Positions 5,576 through 7,700 of a stretch of DNA of 7,700 bases are shown piece by piece. Origin of the DNA: an uncultured bacterium. Its GTDB lineage: Bacteria; Bdellovibrionota_C; UBA2361; JANWWW01. The stretch lies in contig CALHSA010000011.1 in the NCBI GenBank assembly GCA_938038205.1, positions 1-7,700 of the forward strand, written 5' to 3'. A program made the position numbers and the translations under genes. The first letter of the stretch is position 1. The number at the start of each line of letters is the position of its first letter. A model generated the notes under the pieces. It saw only the letters and a program-made list of their open reading frames with translations. It was not told where the DNA came from and made no database searches.

Positions 5576-6174
5576 TGAAGCTCCCCCAGGAACTAGAAAA
5601 GTTTATTGCAACTTTTAGTAAACTTCCAATACTTGGATTGAAAACTTCCCTTAGACTTGGTCTCTGGTTGATCCAGAATCAAAGCTTAGTTAAGGAATTA
5701 GTAGAATCCCTTTTGGAATTAAATAATTTACAAATTTGTAATATTTGTAGGAGCATAAAATCCAAAGATCAATGTCAATATTGTGATGATAATTCCAGAG
5801 ATAGGGAATTGCTGTGTGTAGTTGAAAAATACAGTGATCTTTTCTCCTTTGAGAGAAGTGGATTTTATAATGGTCTATATTTTTGCTTAGGCACTCTCTG
5901 GTCACCTGTTAAAGGCGTAACTTTTGATAAGCTTCCTATTCAGCAGTTGGTGGAAATGATATCCAGAATGAATACAAAAGAGGTTATTCTGGCTTTACCA
6001 TTCACACTACAAGGAGATGCAACTTCAAAAGTTATATCAGATTCAATTTTAGCCAAGTATCCCGAAATTAAGATAACTAGGTTAGCTAGAGGTTTACCAA
6101 AAGGCTCTGAGATCGATCAGGTAGATGATTACTCGTTATCTTACGCTTTTCGGTATAGAAAAAATGAAATCTAA
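5575..6174 (+). CDS. recR: Recombination mediator protein RecR
   Basis: RecR acts with RecF and RecO to load RecA onto SSB-coated DNA at gaps. The 199 residues are the standard length. In order: a helix-hairpin-helix region (LPILGLKTSLRL, 17-28), a C4 zinc finger with Cys55, Cys58, Cys67 and Cys70, a Toprim domain opening CVVEKYSDL with Glu84, the NGLYFCLG and WSPVKG motifs (99-114), LPFTLQGDAT (141-150), and the C-terminal TRLARGLPKGSEID (168-181). The hairpin and the Toprim 'GEAT' motif deviate from the common forms (PGIGPK becomes PILGLK, GEAT becomes GDAT), but the fold signature is clear. The ATG shares one base with the dnaX stop. No ybaB lies between them. The 3' end overlaps the ABC gene by 11 nt. 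Confidence 0.95.
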   Translation: MKLPQELEKFIATFSKLPILGLKTSLRLGLWLIQNQSLVKELVESLLELNNLQICNICRSIKSKDQCQYCDDNSRDRELLCVVEKYSDLFSFERSGFYNGLYFCLGTLWSPVKGVTFDKLPIQQLVEMISRMNTKEVILALPFTLQGDATSKVISDSILAKYPEIKITRLARGLPKGSEIDQVDDYSLSYAFRYRKNEI

Positions 6175-6904
6175 CGTACTATTAATTGAGAATCTTACCA
6201 AGAGCTTCCGATTTCAGGATGAACCTTACAAGTCAATCAAACAGCTTTTTGTTGATTTTATAAAGGGCAAGAAAACGAAAGAGAAAACTTTCACGGTCTT
6301 AAAAAATATAAATTTAAAAATACAAGAGGGGGAAATTGTTGGATTAATTGGTCTAAATGGAGCGGGAAAGTCAACTTTATTAAAATTAATAGCGGGAATC
6401 TTGTATCCTGACTCAGGGCAAATAAAAGTTAATGGAAGTGTGGTTCCTCTTATTGAACTAGGAGCAGGTTTTCATCCCGAGTTTAGTGGTTTTGAAAATA
6501 TATTCTTAAATGGGATGGTTCTAGGGCTCTCAAAAAAAGAAGTAGAAGAAAGGTTACAATGGATTATTGATTTTAGTGAATTGAAAGATTTTATCAATAG
6601 ACCACTCAAGTGTTATAGCTCAGGCATGCAATTGAGGCTAGGCTTTTCAATAGCCGCCTCAATAGAGGCAAATTTATTTTTAGTTGATGAAAGTTTAGCA
6701 GTTGGAGACTATACATTTATCCAAAAATGTTTAGCTAGAATTATCGAGCTACAAAAAAAGGGTTGCTCTTTCCTAATAGCAAGCCATGACCTTACAACAT
6801 TAGAAACACTAGCACACCGTTGCATCTGGTTGCATAAAGGTGAAGTAAAGCTTGAGGGAGAAGCACAAAATGTAATCAGAAGTTATACCTCTCAACCGTA
6901 CTAA
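6164..6904 (+). CDS. ABC transporter ATP-binding protein, polysaccharide export type (Wzt/TagH/KpsT-like)
   Basis: From ATG 6164 the protein has 246 residues. Motifs: Walker A GLNGAGKST (63-71), the Q-loop region in the subfamily form PLIELGAGFHPEFSG (95-109), signature YSSGMQLRL (151-159), Walker B LFLVDES (172-178) followed by LAVGD, and H-loop ASHDL (206-210). The ELGAGFHPE and LAVGD blocks and the N-terminal extension before the Walker A (a KSIKQLF-type stretch) are typical of ATPases driving export of O-antigen, teichoic acid or capsule precursors through a Wzm-type permease. It lacks the C-terminal sugar-binding domain of long Wzt proteins. An in-frame ATG at 6125 would add 13 residues but overlap recR by 50 nt; ATG 6164 overlaps by 11 nt and fits the family start. 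No permease gene is adjacent, which is unusual. Confidence 0.92.
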   Translation: MKSNVLLIENLTKSFRFQDEPYKSIKQLFVDFIKGKKTKEKTFTVLKNINLKIQEGEIVGLIGLNGAGKSTLLKLIAGILYPDSGQIKVNGSVVPLIELGAGFHPEFSGFENIFLNGMVLGLSKKEVEERLQWIIDFSELKDFINRPLKCYSSGMQLRLGFSIAASIEANLFLVDESLAVGDYTFIQKCLARIIELQKKGCSFLIASHDLTTLETLAHRCIWLHKGEVKLEGEAQNVIRSYTSQPY

Positions 6905-6905
6905 G

Positions 6906-7087
6906 TTAAATTTTTATACTAAAATTCAGTTCAGCATCTCGAATATTCTTATGGGGATAGATTCTCAATTTTTTGCTCAAGGACTGAATTAAGCTGGGAG
7001 CAAAACGCTTAAATTAAATCCTATCTGTTATTTTTTCAACCAATTTCTACTATTCAAATTACTAAAAAGCACGTATCTTAATTCAAT
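6906..7087 (-). pseudogene. Possible relic of a coding gene (two frames)
   Basis: On the minus strand, 35 codons without a start (7013 to TAA 6908-6906) read as protein-like sequence with motifs such as RFAPSLIQSLSKKL and RIYPHKNIRDAEL. Just upstream in another frame, 7087-7028 reads LRYVLFSNLNSRNWLKK before a stop. Base composition at 6920-7010 is richer in G+C than the following stretch. These could be pieces of one decayed gene; no family is recognised. Chance open frames of this size are common, so confidence is low. Confidence 0.18.
6923..7005 (+). other. Overlapping inverted repeats downstream of the ABC gene
   Basis: TTTTGCTC (6971-6978) pairs with GAGCAAAA (6998-7005) around a 19-nt loop, and AATTCAGT (6923-6930) pairs with ACTGAATT (6983-6990), which lies inside that loop. 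The two pairings would form a pseudoknot-like layout in the ABC-gene 3' UTR or act as 3'-end structure. No classic G+C-rich terminator with T run is present after the ABC stop. Confidence 0.25.
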
Positions 7088-7447
7088 TTATTTATTTTAA
7101 TTTTTGAGGAATAAAGAAGATTATAGCTTTTGGAGGCTATCATTTAGTTAATGATAAGTAACGTTAAATTCTTTTCTCTTTTTATTTTTGGGGAAACAAA
7201 AAAAGAGTAGGGGAGCTTAATACATATAAAAATATTTTGAATTCTAATTAATCACATAGAAAGTAACACAATAAATTTTAGCTAGTTTTGTAAAAATTGA
7301 ACTAAAAATTAAAACTGCTTTATGCTAATATACAGTGATTTTAAGATAGCTTAGGAATATTTTTTAAAAAAGCTTAAATAACCACACCCTAATTTTGAAA
7401 AAGTTAACAAAAAAGTATGTCTAAATTAGTTTAGCCATTGTTTAAAT
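7088..7447. other. AT-rich stretch without a recognisable gene
   Basis: No frame on either strand carries a convincing gene. Items seen: small overlapping hairpins ATAGC/GCTAT (7123-7127, 7136-7140) and TATCATT/AATGATA (7138-7144, 7150-7156), a GGAGG at 7132-7136 that is 14 nt before a 19-codon ORF at ATG 7151 (spacing too long to trust), and A/T palindromes near 7360. It is probably intergenic or decayed DNA. Confidence 0.5.
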
Positions 7448-7528
7448 TTAAATAGATTCAAGGCTAGTATGATCTTCTTTTAAAAGAATAACCGAAAGTA
7501 GTGCTTGTGCCCTAGCATACACTTTACC
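7448..7528 (-). pseudogene. Open 26-codon continuation after tandem stops, possible gene fragment
   Basis: In the same frame as the partial gene to the right, two TGA stops (7534-7532 and 7531-7529) are followed by 26 sense codons up to TAA 7450-7448. The peptide has a natural-looking pattern (YARAQALLSVILL, then KEDHTSLESI). It loosely recalls the helix before the helix-turn-helix of IS630-type transposases ('RAQALL...'), but it is too short to assign. It could be a fragment of an inactivated gene, a tiny GTG-started ORF (GTG 7522) or chance. Confidence 0.2.
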
Positions 7529-7531
7529 TCA

Positions 7532-7700
7532 TCACAATCGGTTTTCCAGACGCTCAATTTTATTCAATAAAGAGCTAATTAGTTCAGAATTATCGCTTTT
7601 TGTTTTAGATGAATTTTCTTCAATCAAAACATTTAACACATTTAAAATTAGTTCTGCGTTCTTTTTTGAGAAAAATTTTTCAGGATTATTTGATAAGGCA
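7532..7700 (-). CDS. C-terminal end of an unidentified protein (partial, runs off the window)
   Basis: The minus-strand frame entering from the right edge is open for 55 codons (7699 to 7535) and ends at TGA 7534-7532, with a second TGA directly after. The visible part has NPEKFFSKKNAELILNVL near its start, a Ser/Lys/Asn-rich linker (ENSSKTKSDNS), and a final amphipathic helix (SELISSLLNKIERLENRL region) with heptad-like Leu/Ile spacing that suggests a short coiled coil. The amino-acid pattern and lack of stops support a real gene; the family cannot be told from this tail. Confidence 0.6.
   Translation of the reverse strand, partial: ALSNNPEKFFSKKNAELILNVLNVLIEENSSKTKSDNSELISSLLNKIERLENRL

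Noticed and set aside
4621-5905. Minus-strand frames at 4621-4845 and 5690-5905
   Set aside because: They are antisense to dnaX and recR, both intact conserved genes.
6125-6163. Upstream ATG of the ABC ATPase gene
   Set aside because: It would extend the overlap with recR to 50 nt and add 13 residues not typical of the family; ATG 6164 is preferred.
6754-6760. In-frame A AAA AAG in the ABC ATPase gene
   Set aside because: It lies between Walker B and the H-loop; frameshifting there would make a dead protein. It is taken as background from A-rich Lys codons.
7151-7210. 19-codon plus-strand ORF after GGAGG (7132-7136)
   Set aside because: The 14-nt spacing is too long and the peptide is low-complexity; no downstream gene for it to regulate.
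7475-7488. 14-bp palindrome TTCTTTTAAAAGAA
   Set aside because: It is nearly all A/T, has no loop, and no nearby gene start or T run gives it a role.
7529-7534. TGA as a sense codon (alternative genetic code)
   Set aside because: None of the conserved genes has an internal TGA and tryptophans are encoded by TGG, so the standard bacterial code is sufficient.

Overview
The window is AT-rich bacterial DNA (by eye about one third G+C) holding mostly chromosomal housekeeping genes in two divergent blocks around an intergenic region at about 3819-3985. Zn-type ribosomal protein L32, PlsX, a short SRP RNA without Alu domain, DnaX with its zinc module, and RecR all point to a bacterium using the standard genetic code. 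Phylum cannot be fixed from this. The DUF2298 membrane protein (best known from Chloroflexota and archaea) and the polysaccharide-type ABC ATPase suggest an organism that builds surface glycans. Most starts here lack a Shine-Dalgarno sequence.

Left edge (1-314): a possible C-terminal tail of a plus-strand gene, then a 47-codon plus-strand ORF at 80-223 with a ribbon-helix-helix-like pattern and a clear ribosome binding site. A 13-bp perfect inverted repeat brackets this ORF.

Minus-strand block, read right to left (3818-315): a small unrecognised protein, rpmF (L32), plsX (phosphate acyltransferase for phospholipid synthesis), and a 669-residue DUF2298 GT-C-like membrane protein with a GTG start. 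Gaps are 19-33 nt, so this is probably one operon. rpmF also has its own near-consensus sigma70-type promoter, which would give an almost leaderless mRNA.

Plus-strand block (3986-6904): ffs (SRP RNA) with a well-placed extended -10 promoter, then dnaX, recR and an ABC-transporter ATP-binding protein of the Wzt/TagH/KpsT type. dnaX/recR and recR/ABC overlap, indicating translational coupling. The SRP RNA-dnaX-recR order is conserved in other bacteria, but the usual ybaB/ebfC gene between dnaX and recR is missing. dnaX carries an in-frame A AAA AAG heptamer with a -1-frame TGA one codon later, the same local layout as the E. coli tau/gamma frameshift site.

Right edge (6905-7700): about 630 bp with no intact gene, containing coding-like fragments on the minus strand that may be relics, then the C-terminal 55 codons of a minus-strand gene running off the window. 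That gene ends in tandem TGA TGA, after which the frame stays open for 26 more codons.

I see no CRISPR array, tRNA, intact insertion sequence or defence locus. The points most worth checking are the dnaX recoding site, the DUF2298 gene in the rpmF-plsX operon, the ABC ATPase with no permease beside it, and the leaderless or SD-less expression signals.
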